Below, in pieces: positions 6,168 through 14,054 of a DNA stretch of 16,945 nucleotides. The stretch covers positions 1 through 16,945 of the forward strand of contig DGUP01000056.1 in NCBI GenBank assembly GCA_002394685.1. The letters run 5' to 3'. The first letter of the stretch is position 1, and each line of letters opens with the position of its first letter. The translations under genes and the position numbers were made by a program. The notes under the pieces were generated by a model, which was not told the origin of the DNA, ran no database searches, and saw only the letters and a list, made by a program, of their open reading frames with translations. Source of the DNA: Treponema sp. UBA4307 (GTDB lineage Bacteria > Spirochaetota > Spirochaetia > Treponematales > Treponemataceae).

Positions 6168-8142
6168 GACCACCCCGATGAAACTGGTTGAATTAATGGT
6201 ATACAGGGAAGATATTCACAAGGTTCTTACTTATCTTGGAACTTTAGGAGAATTCCAGTTTAAGCAGGAATTTGAACTTTCTTCTGATAGTGAAAATCCT
6301 TTTACTAAAGTTTTTAATGATTTGACTCAGGCCCGGATTACCCTGGGGCTTCCTGATTTGACTGATTATCAGCATAGTGCAAAATATCCTGATCAGACGG
6401 ACCAGGAAAGTGCTTCTCATATTATTGAAAAAGTAAGTGAATTAAGGCAGAAAGAGCTTAAAATTAAGGAAGAACTGGAGCATATTGAAAACACTTACAA
6501 GGAATCACTTGCTTTCAGTAATCTGAAGGTTTCCTACGGTGAACTGGAAAGTCTTTCTTATCTGACCATGCGCATTGGAAAAATCAATCCGGACAATTTT
6601 GATATTCTGAAGGAAAAACTTGGCATGAGGGCTGTACTTATTCCTCTGGGGAATGATAAGTCCAATATTATTGCAGCCTGCTCTAAGAACGGTCGTTTCT
6701 TCATGGATACTGAACTTAAGAACTGTGATTTTGTAGAAGTAAAACTTCCAAAGGATTTTAAGGGAATTCCTGATGACGTTCTGGAAAATCTTCTTGTTGA
6801 AAAAAATAAAAAACAGGCTGAGCTGGATGAAATTCTTACAGAAATCCGGAATTTTGCCCAGACTCACAAGGAAATCCTCTATGAAGATTTAGAGAGATTT
6901 TCTGTTGGGGCTCAGATTTATGCTGTGGAAAAATCTCTTGAATCAACTGAATATGTTTATAGAATTCAGGGCTGGATTCCTGCATATGAAGTTAAGGAAG
7001 TTGCCAGAAATCTGGATGAACTTACAGAAAAGCGTACTGGTTTCAGGGATTATCTTCCTTCTGAAGTTGCATCTGTTGAAAGTGGAGTTGAAAAAGTTCC
7101 TGTAAGGCTTAAGCACGGTAAAGTTGTGGGTAACTTTGAAAGAATGATTTTCTCTTACGGGGCTCCTCTTTATGGTACTGTTGATCCTACGCCATTTGTT
7201 GCCATATTCTTTACCATTCTTTTTGGAATTATGTTTGGTGATGCAGGTCAGGGCTTTGTTCTTTTACTTGCAGGCCTGCTTATGAGTCTTAAAAAGTTTA
7301 AGCTTATGGGATGGGAAAAATTCGGTCCTATCTTTATTTGTATTGGTTTAAGTTCCATGATTATGGGAGTCTTAAACGGAGAAGTTTTTGCAAATGAAAC
7401 TCTTCTCATTCCCTTCAGCCGCTGGGTAACAGGACTCTTTGGCACTCCGAGAGATCAGATTATTCATCTTATGCCGGACGGAAGCAAGGGCTCAATAATG
7501 AATATGTTTATATTCTTTGGTGTAACGATTGGCGTGGGCTTCGTCATTAATTCTGTAGGACTGATCATCAATATCATCAACAATTTCATTTTGAAAAAGC
7601 CTGCAAAAGCTTTGTTTGGAAAGAACGGTTTGTCCGGGGCTTTTTTCTTCTGGTATGTAATTTTCTTTGCATTAAGGCTGGCTGTGTTCAAAGGAGGTCC
7701 AAAGATTTATGACCTGATTATTATTGTTGTATCTTTGATTCTTACGGCTTTCTGTGAACCAATTGAAAGAGCTATGAAAAAAGAAAAGCCTGTTTTTGAA
7801 AACGGTTTCCTGTCCGGAATCATTTCAGCCCTGGTTGAAATAATTGAAGTTATTTCCGGCTACATTTCAAATACTGTCAGCTTCCTTCGTGTTGGGGCCT
7901 TTGCTTTGAGTCACGCAGTATTAAGTTTTATTATTGCAATGATGGTTGAAAAATTCCCTGGTGCAGCGGGAATTGTAATTAGCGTTATTGGTAATGCAAT
8001 TATTATTGTACTTGAAGGAATGATTGTTGCAATTCAGGTTGTTCGTCTTCAGTACTATGAATTTTTCAGCAAATTCTTCAATGAGACAGGCCGGGAATTT
8101 AAGCCCTTTGCCTTTCATTATAAGGTTTGCGAAGAAAAATAA
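6160..8142 (+). CDS. V-type ATP synthase subunit I (membrane stator, a subunit)
   Basis: The 660-aa stator subunit that forms the ion half-channels beside the K ring. The cytoplasmic half (about 1-335) is helical with coiled-coil stretches at about 85-115 and 205-245, and ends at SYGAPLYGTVDPTPF (332-346). The membrane half has about seven or eight hydrophobic segments from 346 to 630. These include the conserved TILFGIMFGDAGQG (352-365) and VSFLRVGAFALSH (573-585). Arg577 is the expected essential arginine facing the K-ring carboxylate, and LEGMIVAIQVVRLQYYEFFSKFF (618-640) is the closing helix. GGAGG stands 6 nt before the ATG, inside the C gene. Length and motifs are normal for bacterial and archaeal I subunits. 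No gap or frameshift is seen. Confidence 0.96.
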   Translation: MAKTTPMKLVELMVYREDIHKVLTYLGTLGEFQFKQEFELSSDSENPFTKVFNDLTQARITLGLPDLTDYQHSAKYPDQTDQESASHIIEKVSELRQKELKIKEELEHIENTYKESLAFSNLKVSYGELESLSYLTMRIGKINPDNFDILKEKLGMRAVLIPLGNDKSNIIAACSKNGRFFMDTELKNCDFVEVKLPKDFKGIPDDVLENLLVEKNKKQAELDEILTEIRNFAQTHKEILYEDLERFSVGAQIYAVEKSLESTEYVYRIQGWIPAYEVKEVARNLDELTEKRTGFRDYLPSEVASVESGVEKVPVRLKHGKVVGNFERMIFSYGAPLYGTVDPTPFVAIFFTILFGIMFGDAGQGFVLLLAGLLMSLKKFKLMGWEKFGPIFICIGLSSMIMGVLNGEVFANETLLIPFSRWVTGLFGTPRDQIIHLMPDGSKGSIMNMFIFFGVTIGVGFVINSVGLIINIINNFILKKPAKALFGKNGLSGAFFFWYVIFFALRLAVFKGGPKIYDLIIIVVSLILTAFCEPIERAMKKEKPVFENGFLSGIISALVEIIEVISGYISNTVSFLRVGAFALSHAVLSFIIAMMVEKFPGAAGIVISVIGNAIIIVLEGMIVAIQVVRLQYYEFFSKFFNETGREFKPFAFHYKVCEEK

Positions 8143-8209
8143 TTTTTTAATGGAAAAAACTGATTTAATGCAGTTAATATATAAGGAATATTTTAAGAGG
8201 TGAATTTTT

Positions 8210-8593
8210 ATGAATAAGAAAATTTTTGTTGCTCTGCTTTTTGCTCTGGTTGGTTCATGGGCCTGCGTATTTGCTCAGGAAGCTGCAGCTGAAAATACAG
8301 TTGTAGAAACTGCTGTTGAATCTGTTGCAGCTGCAAGTGAAAGTACTGAAGAAGTAAGCGAAGCAAAAAATTCTTCTGATTTAGTTCAGGCTATCAAGTA
8401 TCTGGCTGCTGCTCTTGCTGTAGGTATTGCATGTATTGGCGGTGCTTCTGCCGTAGGTAAGATTGGATCTGCTGCTATGGGTGCTATGAGTGAAAATCCA
8501 GAAGCTTCCGGTAAAGCTATTCCATTCGTTGGTCTTGCGGAAGGTATTTGTCTCTGGGGATTTATTGTTGCCTTCCTTATTATTTTCATGTAA
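8210..8593 (+). CDS. V-type ATP synthase subunit K (proteolipid), signal-peptide precursor
   Basis: Rotor-ring proteolipid of 127 aa. Residues 1-22 look like a signal peptide (KK, hydrophobic core, then V-F-A before Q23). An acidic Ala/Glu/Ser/Thr/Val linker follows (about 23-57). Then comes a single c-type helical hairpin: TM1 about 60-84, polar loop SENPEASGK (94-102) and TM2 about 103-126. Glu111 in GLAEGICLWG is the expected ion-carrying carboxylate. Where Na+-specific rings carry Gln in TM1 and Ser/Thr after the Glu, my alignment gives Val82 and Gly112, so proton use is the simpler reading. AAGAGGTGA lies before the ATG. The 67-nt gap behind the I gene, with short AT hairpins, may allow extra K translation or processing, because many copies are needed per enzyme. 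Confidence 0.92.
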   Translation: MNKKIFVALLFALVGSWACVFAQEAAAENTVVETAVESVAAASESTEEVSEAKNSSDLVQAIKYLAAALAVGIACIGGASAVGKIGSAAMGAMSENPEASGKAIPFVGLAEGICLWGFIVAFLIIFM

Positions 8594-8602
8594 TTGGATT
8601 TT

Positions 8603-8935
8603 ATGGAATATTTTGTACTTGGCGAAAGGGAAATCGTTTTAGGTTTTAAGCTTGCAGGTGTTGATGGAAAAGAAATCAATAACCGGGAAGAAGCACTTGA
8701 AACCTTTAATGTATTAACTGGAAATTCCACAGATAGAATTCTCACAGTGCAGGAAATTCCAAAAATCCTGATTCTCACGGAAGATGTGTCCGACATGCTT
8801 TCTCAGGAAGTTCTTGCCTGGCAGTTGAAGGGAAAAGCTCCTCTCATAGTCGAGATTCCCGGATTAGGCGGACATATTCCAGGCCGTAAGACCCTTACTG
8901 ATTCAATTCGTGAAGCTGTGGGAATTCAGATGTAA
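8603..8935 (+). CDS. V-type ATP synthase subunit F
   Basis: Central-shaft subunit of 110 aa that binds D at the base of the rotor. The N-terminal strand and turn VLGEREIVLGFKLAGVDG (5-22) are highly typical. So is the C-terminal APLIVEIPGLGG (about 81-92), which gives the CheY-like fold known for this family. Start choice: an in-frame TTG (8594) directly follows the K stop codon, but ATG 8603 gives the normal N-terminus and is preferred. The upstream GGA is a weak ribosome-binding site, so translation probably depends on ribosomes finishing K. No domain is missing. Confidence 0.92.
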   Translation: MEYFVLGEREIVLGFKLAGVDGKEINNREEALETFNVLTGNSTDRILTVQEIPKILILTEDVSDMLSQEVLAWQLKGKAPLIVEIPGLGGHIPGRKTLTDSIREAVGIQM

Positions 8936-9010
8936 AAGCTTTAATTACTTTTATTTTAAATTTTTATTCAGGTTCTTTTTTAGAATGCTGCTAACAGGAA
9001 ATAAATTAAT

Positions 9011-9652
9011 ATGGAAGAATTACGTTCAACAGATATTCTTGATAGTGAAATACGTAATGAAACTAAAAAGAAAGCAGAAAAGATTGTAGACCGGGCAAAA
9101 GAAACTGCCGGTAGTCTTCTTTCGGAAGTAGAGGCAAAAGTTGAAGAAGCTCGTCAGGCAGCATTAAATGCCAGTGAAAAGCGGCTGCAGACTTATGAAA
9201 AAAATGTGAATGCATCCCTTCCCCTGGAAAAGCAGCGTTATCAGATTTCTTATGTTCATAATTCTCTTGTTGAAGCTATAAATCTGTATCTTGAAAAAGC
9301 AGGAGAAGAGGGACGCTTTGAAATTATAAAAGAACTTGCTTTAAGGGTAAAAAATATTTTTTCTTCAGAGACTCAATTGTATGCCCGTACGATTTTCCTG
9401 GATAAGGATAAAGTAAAAAAATTACTGGAAGAAATTTTCGGTAAAGGCCGGGTCTTTGTTGAAGAAGGCAGCATAAATCTTATTTCAGATGAAACTGTTG
9501 AACTTTTAAAATTTCATGAGGGAATTATTCTTCAGACTGAAGACAGGAAAATAAAGTGCAATCTTACTCTTGATGAAAAAATCAGGGAAATTCTGGATTC
9601 CAGTAAGATGGAACTTGCCCTCGCACTTTTTGACGGGAGGCTGCCTTTATGA
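9011..9652 (+). CDS. V-type ATP synthase subunit E
   Basis: Peripheral-stalk subunit of 213 aa. The N-terminal half (about 10-110) is a long charged helix rich in Ala, Glu and Lys. It would form a coiled coil with the small H-like protein encoded at 4821-5126. The C-terminal half is an alpha/beta head with alternating strands (for example RVFVEEGSINLI and EGIILQTEDRKIKCNL) that binds the A/B catalytic ring. It begins after a 75-nt gap, the widest after I/K's 67 nt within the operon, with AGGA 11 nt before the ATG. The stop codon overlaps the A start by ATGA, so E and A are probably translated together. Confidence 0.92.
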   Translation: MEELRSTDILDSEIRNETKKKAEKIVDRAKETAGSLLSEVEAKVEEARQAALNASEKRLQTYEKNVNASLPLEKQRYQISYVHNSLVEAINLYLEKAGEEGRFEIIKELALRVKNIFSSETQLYARTIFLDKDKVKKLLEEIFGKGRVFVEEGSINLISDETVELLKFHEGIILQTEDRKIKCNLTLDEKIREILDSSKMELALALFDGRLPL

Positions 9653-11412
9653 TTAAGGGAAAAGTTACTCGTATTTCAGGACCTATTGTTTATGCCGAAG
9701 GACTGGACGGCTGTGGTCTTTACGATGTTGTTGATGTTGGTAAAAATAAACTGATTGGGGAAATCATCCGCCAGAAGGAAGGTAAAGCAACCATTCAGGT
9801 ATATGAAGAAACTTCCGGCATGCATATTGGTGAAGAAGTTGTTTCAAGTGAAAGGCCTCTTTCCCTTAAACTTGGTCCTGGACTTGTAGGCACAATTTAT
9901 GATGGAATCCAGCGTCCTTTAAAAGAAATGTTTGAAAAGTCAGGGGCATTTCTTGTTCCTGGAGACCGGACTTCTCCAATCGATTCAGAAAAAAAATGGG
10001 ATTTTACTCCTCTGTTAAAAGAAGGAGACGAAATAAAAGCAGGTGCTGTTTTAGGTACAGTTCCTGAAACAGGTTCAATTCTTCATAAAATTATGGTGCC
10101 CCCTTACATAAAGGGTAAGCGCCTTTCCAAAATAGTAAAAAGCGGATCTTACACTGTTGATGAAACAATTGCAGTTACAGATTTAAATGAAGAAATTCAA
10201 ATGAGTCAGTACTGGCCGCTGCGTAAACCCCGTCCTTTTGCTCAAAAAATGGAAGTCAGTCAGCCTCTTGTTACAGGTTTACGTGTAGTAGATGTTTTCT
10301 TCCCGCTGAGTAAAGGAGGAACAGCTGCAATCCCTGGAGGTTTCGGTACTGGAAAAACAATGACTCAGCACGCAATAGCAAAATGGTGCGATGCTGATTT
10401 GATTGTATATATTGGATGCGGTGAACGTGGAAACGAAATGACTGATGTTCTTACTGAGTTTCCGAAACTTATTGACCCGAGAACTGGCCGCTCCCTCATG
10501 GAAAGAACAATCCTTATTGCAAATACTTCCAACATGCCGGTTGCTGCCCGTGAAGTGTCCCTTTATTCAGGAATTACCCTTGCTGAATATTACAGGGATA
10601 TGGGGATGCATGTTGCGATTATGGCTGATTCAACTTCCCGCTGGGCAGAAGCTCTTCGTGAACTTTCAGGCCGTATGGAAGAAATGCCTGCGGAAGAAGG
10701 ATTCCCTGCATATCTTCCTACAAGACTTGCTGAGTTTTACGAGAGGGCTGGTCGTGTTATCGCTCTTGAAGGTGAAGAAGGCAGTGTAAGCGTAATTGGT
10801 GCTGTTTCTCCACCAGGAGGAGATTTTTCTGAACCGGTAACCCAGCATACAAAGCGTTTTATCCGCTGCTTCTGGGCACTTAACCGGGAACTTGCAAATG
10901 CAAGACATTATCCTGCAATCGGCTGGATTGATTCCTATTCCGAGTATGCAGGTGAAATAAAAGAGTGGTGGGATAACCTGGATCCACGCTGGGCTGAAGT
11001 CCGGAAAAGATCCCTGGATCTCCTGAAGAGGGAAGAAAGGCTTCAGCAGATTGTCCGCCTTATTGGTGCAGATGCTCTTCCTGATGCAGACCGTCTTGTT
11101 TTGAATGTTTGCGAAATGATAAAAAACGGTTTTCTTCAGCAGGATGCATTTGATCCAGTTGATCAGTATTCAGTTCCTGCTAAACAAATTCAGATACTTC
11201 TTCTGATTATGTCATATTACGATAAATCACTGGAAGTGCTTAAAGCCGGTTGTCCTCTTGTTAAACTTGTAGAGCTTCCTGTAAGAAGTGAAATCATCAG
11301 GGCTAAGAGTACAGTTGAAAATGAACATCTGGAAAAACTTGACCTGATTAGAAATCATCTTGAGGATCAGATTGGTGAACTTGAGCGAACATATCGCAAG
11401 GACAGAATATAA
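9649..11412 (+). CDS. V-type ATP synthase catalytic subunit A
   Basis: The catalytic nucleotide-binding subunit, 587 aa, the usual length. It has an N-terminal beta barrel (about 1-75) and the A-subunit bulge (about 113-185) that separates it from F-type beta subunits. The Walker A motif GGFGTGKT is at 230-237 with Lys236, GCGERGNEM at 256-264 holds catalytic Glu259, and Walker B VAIMADSTSRW at 322-332 holds Asp327. GEEGSVSVIGAVSPPGGDFS (375-394) is the usual hinge before the C-terminal helices. Every residue needed for ATP hydrolysis or synthesis appears intact. The start codon lies in the E stop (ATGA), and the stop codon shares one base with the B start (TAATG). Confidence 0.98.
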   Translation: MIKGKVTRISGPIVYAEGLDGCGLYDVVDVGKNKLIGEIIRQKEGKATIQVYEETSGMHIGEEVVSSERPLSLKLGPGLVGTIYDGIQRPLKEMFEKSGAFLVPGDRTSPIDSEKKWDFTPLLKEGDEIKAGAVLGTVPETGSILHKIMVPPYIKGKRLSKIVKSGSYTVDETIAVTDLNEEIQMSQYWPLRKPRPFAQKMEVSQPLVTGLRVVDVFFPLSKGGTAAIPGGFGTGKTMTQHAIAKWCDADLIVYIGCGERGNEMTDVLTEFPKLIDPRTGRSLMERTILIANTSNMPVAAREVSLYSGITLAEYYRDMGMHVAIMADSTSRWAEALRELSGRMEEMPAEEGFPAYLPTRLAEFYERAGRVIALEGEEGSVSVIGAVSPPGGDFSEPVTQHTKRFIRCFWALNRELANARHYPAIGWIDSYSEYAGEIKEWWDNLDPRWAEVRKRSLDLLKREERLQQIVRLIGADALPDADRLVLNVCEMIKNGFLQQDAFDPVDQYSVPAKQIQILLLIMSYYDKSLEVLKAGCPLVKLVELPVRSEIIRAKSTVENEHLEKLDLIRNHLEDQIGELERTYRKDRI

Positions 11413-12794
11413 TGAAAGGTGTAGAGTACTCAGGACTTAAAGCTGTTGACGGTCCGATTGTTGTAGCAAAACGCAGCGAAAATTCTTTTTATGATGAAGT
11501 AGTTTACGTCCGTGATAAATATGGTGAAAAGAAAACTGGCCGCATAATCGATATAAACGAAGAAACTGTTCTGGTTCAGGTATTTGGTTCACCCAGTGGT
11601 CTTGATCTGGATGATGCCAGCATTGAATTCCTTGAAGAACCAATGGAGCTTAATGTAGGCCGTGGGCTTCTGGGAAGAATCTTCAACGGTCTGGGAAAAC
11701 CTATTGACGGCTTTCCTCAGATTATTGCGGAGAAAAAGGTAAACGTAAACGGACAGCCTATTAATCCGTACGCCCGCCTTTACCCAAGAGATTTTATTCA
11801 AACCGGTATTTCTTCCATTGATGGAATGAACACTCTTATCCGCGGACAGAAACTTCCAATTTTTTCAGGAAACGGTTTGCCTCATAATAATCTTGCGGCA
11901 CAAATAATCCGTCAGGCAAAAATCAGGAATTCCGATGAAGACTTTGTAATGGTTTTTGCGGGAATGGGAATTAAGTATGATGTTGCCCAGTTCTTTAAAC
12001 ATACTTTTGAAGAATCCGGGGTATTGTCTAAAGTTGTAATGTTTCAGTCACTGGCTGATGCTCCTTCAATTGAGCGTATTATTACTCCACGCTGTGCCTT
12101 AACCGCTGCAGAGTACCTGGCATTTGAATGCAATATGCACGTACTGGTTGTAATGACTGACATGACAAATTACTGCGAAGCCCTTCGTGAAATTTCTACA
12201 ACTCGTGGAGAAGTTCCTGGTCGTAAAGGTTATCCTGGATATCTTTATTCAAATCTGGCTGAACTTTATGAAAGAGCCGGCAAGATTCAGGGTTCAAGTG
12301 GTTCAATTACACAAATTCCTATCCTCTCAATGCCAAATGATGACATAAGCCACCCAATCCCTGATTTGACTGGTTATATCACTGAAGGCCAGATTGTTCT
12401 TGATCGTGAACTTTCAATGAAAGGTATTTATCCTCCTGTAAGCGGTTTGCCTTCTTTAAGTCGTTTGATGAAGGATGGTATTGGAGAAGGCATGACTCGT
12501 GATGATCATGCTGCAGTTTCCAGTCAGCTTTTTGCGGCCTACAGTAAAGTTAAGTCCATCAGAAATCTTGCATCAATTATTGGGGAAGAAGAATTAAGCG
12601 ACCTGGACAGACTTTACCTTAAGTTTGGAAATCAACTGGAATCCCGCTTCTTTACCCAGGGGGAATATGAAGACCGTTCTATTGAAGAAACCTTAAATCT
12701 GGGCTGGGAAATTCTAAGTATCCTTCCTGTTTCCGAACTGTATAGAATTAAGGAAGATTTGATTAAAAAGTATCATCCTGCATACAAAAAGTAG
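11412..12794 (+). CDS. V-type ATP synthase regulatory subunit B
   Basis: Non-catalytic nucleotide-binding partner of A in the A3B3 head, 460 aa, the usual length. The beta-barrel domain ends near residue 75. The P-loop position reads SGNGLPHNN (152-160) and lacks GK[ST], exactly as expected for B rather than A. MTNYCEALREIS (251-262) is a B-type signature, and Arg351 in PSLSRLM (347-353) is the probable arginine finger that reaches into the A active site. The first base of the start codon is the last base of the A stop codon, so translation is coupled and A and B can be made in equal amounts. No truncation is visible. Confidence 0.98.
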   Translation: MKGVEYSGLKAVDGPIVVAKRSENSFYDEVVYVRDKYGEKKTGRIIDINEETVLVQVFGSPSGLDLDDASIEFLEEPMELNVGRGLLGRIFNGLGKPIDGFPQIIAEKKVNVNGQPINPYARLYPRDFIQTGISSIDGMNTLIRGQKLPIFSGNGLPHNNLAAQIIRQAKIRNSDEDFVMVFAGMGIKYDVAQFFKHTFEESGVLSKVVMFQSLADAPSIERIITPRCALTAAEYLAFECNMHVLVVMTDMTNYCEALREISTTRGEVPGRKGYPGYLYSNLAELYERAGKIQGSSGSITQIPILSMPNDDISHPIPDLTGYITEGQIVLDRELSMKGIYPPVSGLPSLSRLMKDGIGEGMTRDDHAAVSSQLFAAYSKVKSIRNLASIIGEEELSDLDRLYLKFGNQLESRFFTQGEYEDRSIEETLNLGWEILSILPVSELYRIKEDLIKKYHPAYKK

Positions 12795-12805
12795 AGGCTG
12801 AATGT

Positions 12806-13429
12806 ATGGCAAAATTAAATATTGCTCCTACAAAATCAAATCTTCTCTCCCTGAAAGAACAGCTTGCAATCAGTACAGAAGGATATGACTTACTGGAACA
12901 GAAAAGGGAAATTCTGGTAATGGAACTGATGCACCTTGTTGAAAAAGTTAAGCTCCTGGAAGACAAAATTGATAAGTGTGTGGATAAGGCTTATCCTGCA
13001 TTAAAACGTATGCTCCTTTCTGTGGGCGGTGACCGGGCAGAAAGAATTGCCCATTCTGTCAGCTATAAGTTTCAGATAAAAGAAAGTGAAACTGTAATTG
13101 CAGGAATGCCTTTTACTTCAATTGATGTTAGTCTTCCAAAAAAACAACTTTTTGAATCCTTTTTTGGAACCTTTGCAGATACTGATGAAGTTATGAGTGA
13201 GTTTTTTGAATTGTTGTCTCTTCTTACACAAATGGCTTCAATCCGTACAATAGCCTGGAGGCTGGCTCTTGAAGTAAAAAAAACTCAGAGAAGGGTAAAT
13301 GCATTGGACAAAATGGTAATTCCTCAAAGCAAAGAAACAATTAAATATATAGAAAGTGTTCTTGAAGAAAGAGAAAGGGATAATGTATTCGTTCTGAAAT
13401 CTTTAAAAAACCGGCAGGAGGAGAAATGA
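12806..13429 (+). CDS. V-type ATP synthase subunit D
   Basis: Central rotor shaft of 207 aa. The N-terminal helix carries the family hallmark PTKSNLLSLKEQL (8-20), followed by GYDLLEQKREILVMEL (26-41). The C-terminal part is a second long helix with many charges, giving the antiparallel coiled coil that turns inside A3B3. AGAGG stands before the ATG, 11 nt after the B stop. The stop codon overlaps the next gene's start by ATGA. Length and both end helices are normal. With D, every structural subunit expected for a bacterial A/V-type enzyme is present in this single operon. Confidence 0.96.
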   Translation: MAKLNIAPTKSNLLSLKEQLAISTEGYDLLEQKREILVMELMHLVEKVKLLEDKIDKCVDKAYPALKRMLLSVGGDRAERIAHSVSYKFQIKESETVIAGMPFTSIDVSLPKKQLFESFFGTFADTDEVMSEFFELLSLLTQMASIRTIAWRLALEVKKTQRRVNALDKMVIPQSKETIKYIESVLEERERDNVFVLKSLKNRQEEK

Positions 13430-13917
13430 TTAAACCTTTATTTCAAAAAGTTTTAATAGCTTACGATGGCTCAGTTTCGTCACTTCATGCAGTGCAGTAC
13501 GGAATCATGATGGCAAAAACCTATAAATGTCAGCTTAAGGCTGTTTATGTTGTAGATGATGCCAGCATAAAAAAACTTGTTCTTTCAAAATTTCTGGTTT
13601 CAGATGAAGGAAATAATATGAGGGAGCATCTTCTTTCTGATGGAAAAAGAAATGTTGAATATATAAAGGAACTTGCCAGAAAGAAGAATGTAAAACTGGA
13701 AACCGAAATTCTCTCTGGTTCTGTCTGGGCTGAAGTCGTAAGGGCTGCCGGGGAATATAAGGCGAACTTGATTCTGCTTGGTGACAGCACTGACACATCT
13801 TCTACAGATTATCATTCAAAAATGAAGAAAGGAGCTATTGAAATTGTTGGTAATGCCGGCTGTTCCGTATTAGTTGTAAAAGAACCTTATGTTGAACAGT
13901 TGTTTAAGCTTTGCTGA
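13426..13917 (+). CDS. Universal stress protein (UspA family) coupled to V-ATPase operon
   Basis: Single-domain Usp fold of 163 aa. It begins with KVLIAYDGS (8-16), where Asp14 is the usual adenine/ribose-contact aspartate. It closes with ANLILLGD (113-120) and GNAGCSVLVVKE (142-153), the last strand of the family. The ATP-binding version of Usp has G-x2-G-x9-G-[ST] after the penultimate strand. Here that loop reads GDSTDTSSTDYHSK with no second glycine at the right spacing and a longer loop before Gly136, so ATP binding is doubtful. The start overlaps the subunit D stop by 4 nt and has its own GGAGG, so it should be made together with the ATPase. A role as an ATPase-linked regulator or sensor is my inference; the family assignment itself is firm. 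Confidence 0.9.
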   Translation: MIKPLFQKVLIAYDGSVSSLHAVQYGIMMAKTYKCQLKAVYVVDDASIKKLVLSKFLVSDEGNNMREHLLSDGKRNVEYIKELARKKNVKLETEILSGSVWAEVVRAAGEYKANLILLGDSTDTSSTDYHSKMKKGAIEIVGNAGCSVLVVKEPYVEQLFKLC

Positions 13918-13953
13918 TGATTTCTTACTTTCACTTTAACTGAAAATTCTCTT

Positions 13954-13990
13954 AAGATAGAAAAAAATTACCTTAAAATATCTTTTATCT
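13954..13990 (+). terminator. Weak terminator-like hairpin after usp
   Basis: AAGATA (13954-13959) and TATCTT (13979-13984) could form a 6-bp AT stem with a 19-nt loop, followed by TTATCT. It is too weak to be relied on. No GC-rich stem exists between usp and dapL, so some read-through into dapL is plausible. Confidence 0.22.
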
Positions 13991-13994
13991 CTCT

Positions 13995-14014
13995 AAAAAA
14001 AAGTGTAGTATTCT
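13995..14014 (+). promoter_or_regulatory. Candidate dapL promoter, like the V-ATPase one
   Basis: Eight A residues (13995-14002), GTGT (14003-14006), AG and TATTCT (14009-14014) lie 40 nt before the dapL ATG. Order and spacing match the element at 4776-4793 (A-tract, GTGT, two bases, hexamer). The hexamer matches four of six -10 bases and no strong -35 is seen. Confidence 0.4.
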
Positions 14015-14054
14015 TTTTGTAAAACATATTGCATAAAGCCTTTGGAGGAATAGT

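Noticed and set aside
8222..8275. Lipoprotein signal on V-ATPase K, ending at Cys19
   Set aside because: Residues before Cys19 (G-S-W-A) do not fit even the loose spirochaetal lipobox; cleavage after VFA at 20-22 is a better match.
8386..8796. 136-codon minus-strand frame across K and F
   Set aside because: Antisense to two strongly supported subunits and without motifs.
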